From the NCBI GenBank assembly GCA_947247005.1, contig OX365955.1, positions 39,163,822 to 39,227,821 on the forward strand: 64,000 nucleotides of DNA, given 5' to 3'. Under the pieces are notes generated by a model, which was not told where the DNA came from, did not search any database, and saw nothing but the letters and a program-made list of their open reading frames with translations. Of this stretch, positions 63,850 through 64,000 are shown one piece after another (position 1 is the first letter of the stretch; each line of letters starts with the position of its first letter). Made by a program: the position numbers and the translations under genes. The DNA is from Spisula solida (lineage: Eukaryota; Mollusca; Bivalvia; Venerida; Mactridae).

Positions 63850-64000
63850 GGGGTGTCAATTTTCCAGATTTATCCAGAATTCCAGATTTATTATTCCTGA
63901 AAGAGCAATGGTTTCTGACCAAAATAAAAGTTATTTCATGAAAATATCTCAAGAAATGGCAAAGTTATGGTAAATTAAGTCTGCTCTGAAGAATTTTCTT
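63850..64000. mobile_element. MITE, GGGTGTCAA family, cut by window edge
   Basis: Starts CAGGGGTGTCAATTTTCCAG, 20 bp after exon 32; the right part is outside. Confidence 0.6.

Overview
The window is nuclear DNA of a marine mollusc, most likely a bivalve. Coding sequence is split into short exons (27-215 nt) with GT/AG introns of 0.3 to 10 kb. The non-coding DNA is AT-rich and full of short non-autonomous DNA elements, minisatellites, long-terminal-inverted-repeat elements, tRNA-headed SINE remnants and a few non-LTR retrotransposon pieces. Several families have the style I associate with bivalve genomes (elements beginning AGCTCACCTG, TATGCCCCCC or TATACCCCC). The species cannot be named from this sequence alone.

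Two protein-coding genes are supported, in divergent (head-to-head) orientation. On the minus strand, positions 1-4532 hold the first three coding exons of VPS18, the core HOPS/CORVET tethering subunit; the rest lies left of the window. On the plus strand, 16158-63830 holds 32 exons of the single invertebrate KIF7/KIF27 (Costal-2 type, kinesin-4 group) gene. I joined these exons by hand. Every junction keeps reading phase and the sum is exactly 3480 nt (1160 codons): a complete kinesin motor (P-loop GQTGSGKT, switch I NEHSSRSH, switch II DLAGSE) followed by a long coiled-coil tail. The last exons lie beyond position 64000.

Layout: 1-4532 VPS18 5' end; about 4.5-14 kb intergenic DNA with several foldback elements, a decayed non-LTR retrotransposon (9.3-10.4 kb) and a 1.4-kb element with long terminal inverted repeats (12364-13776); about 14.0-16.1 kb candidate KIF27 promoter, leader exon and leader intron; 16.2-32.1 kb motor and neck exons; 35.4-38.2 kb stalk exons; 38.2-48.3 kb a 10-kb intron holding a 43-bp x 8 minisatellite and a 6.8-kb inverted repeat whose loop is a degenerate 42-bp-period satellite; 48.3-63.8 kb tail exons. 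In intron 31 the end of exon 31 and its splice donor are tandemly repeated to 14 copies.

The two genes have no obvious shared pathway (endolysosomal tethering versus ciliary/Hedgehog-type kinesin); their adjacency is positional. The observations most worth following are the 6.8-kb inverted repeat with its satellite loop, the 14-fold repeated splice donor, a phase-neutral 27-nt microexon in motor loop L10, a set of CAGGG-ended elements with 5-bp target duplications, and an RFX X-box palindrome carried by a dispersed intronic repeat.
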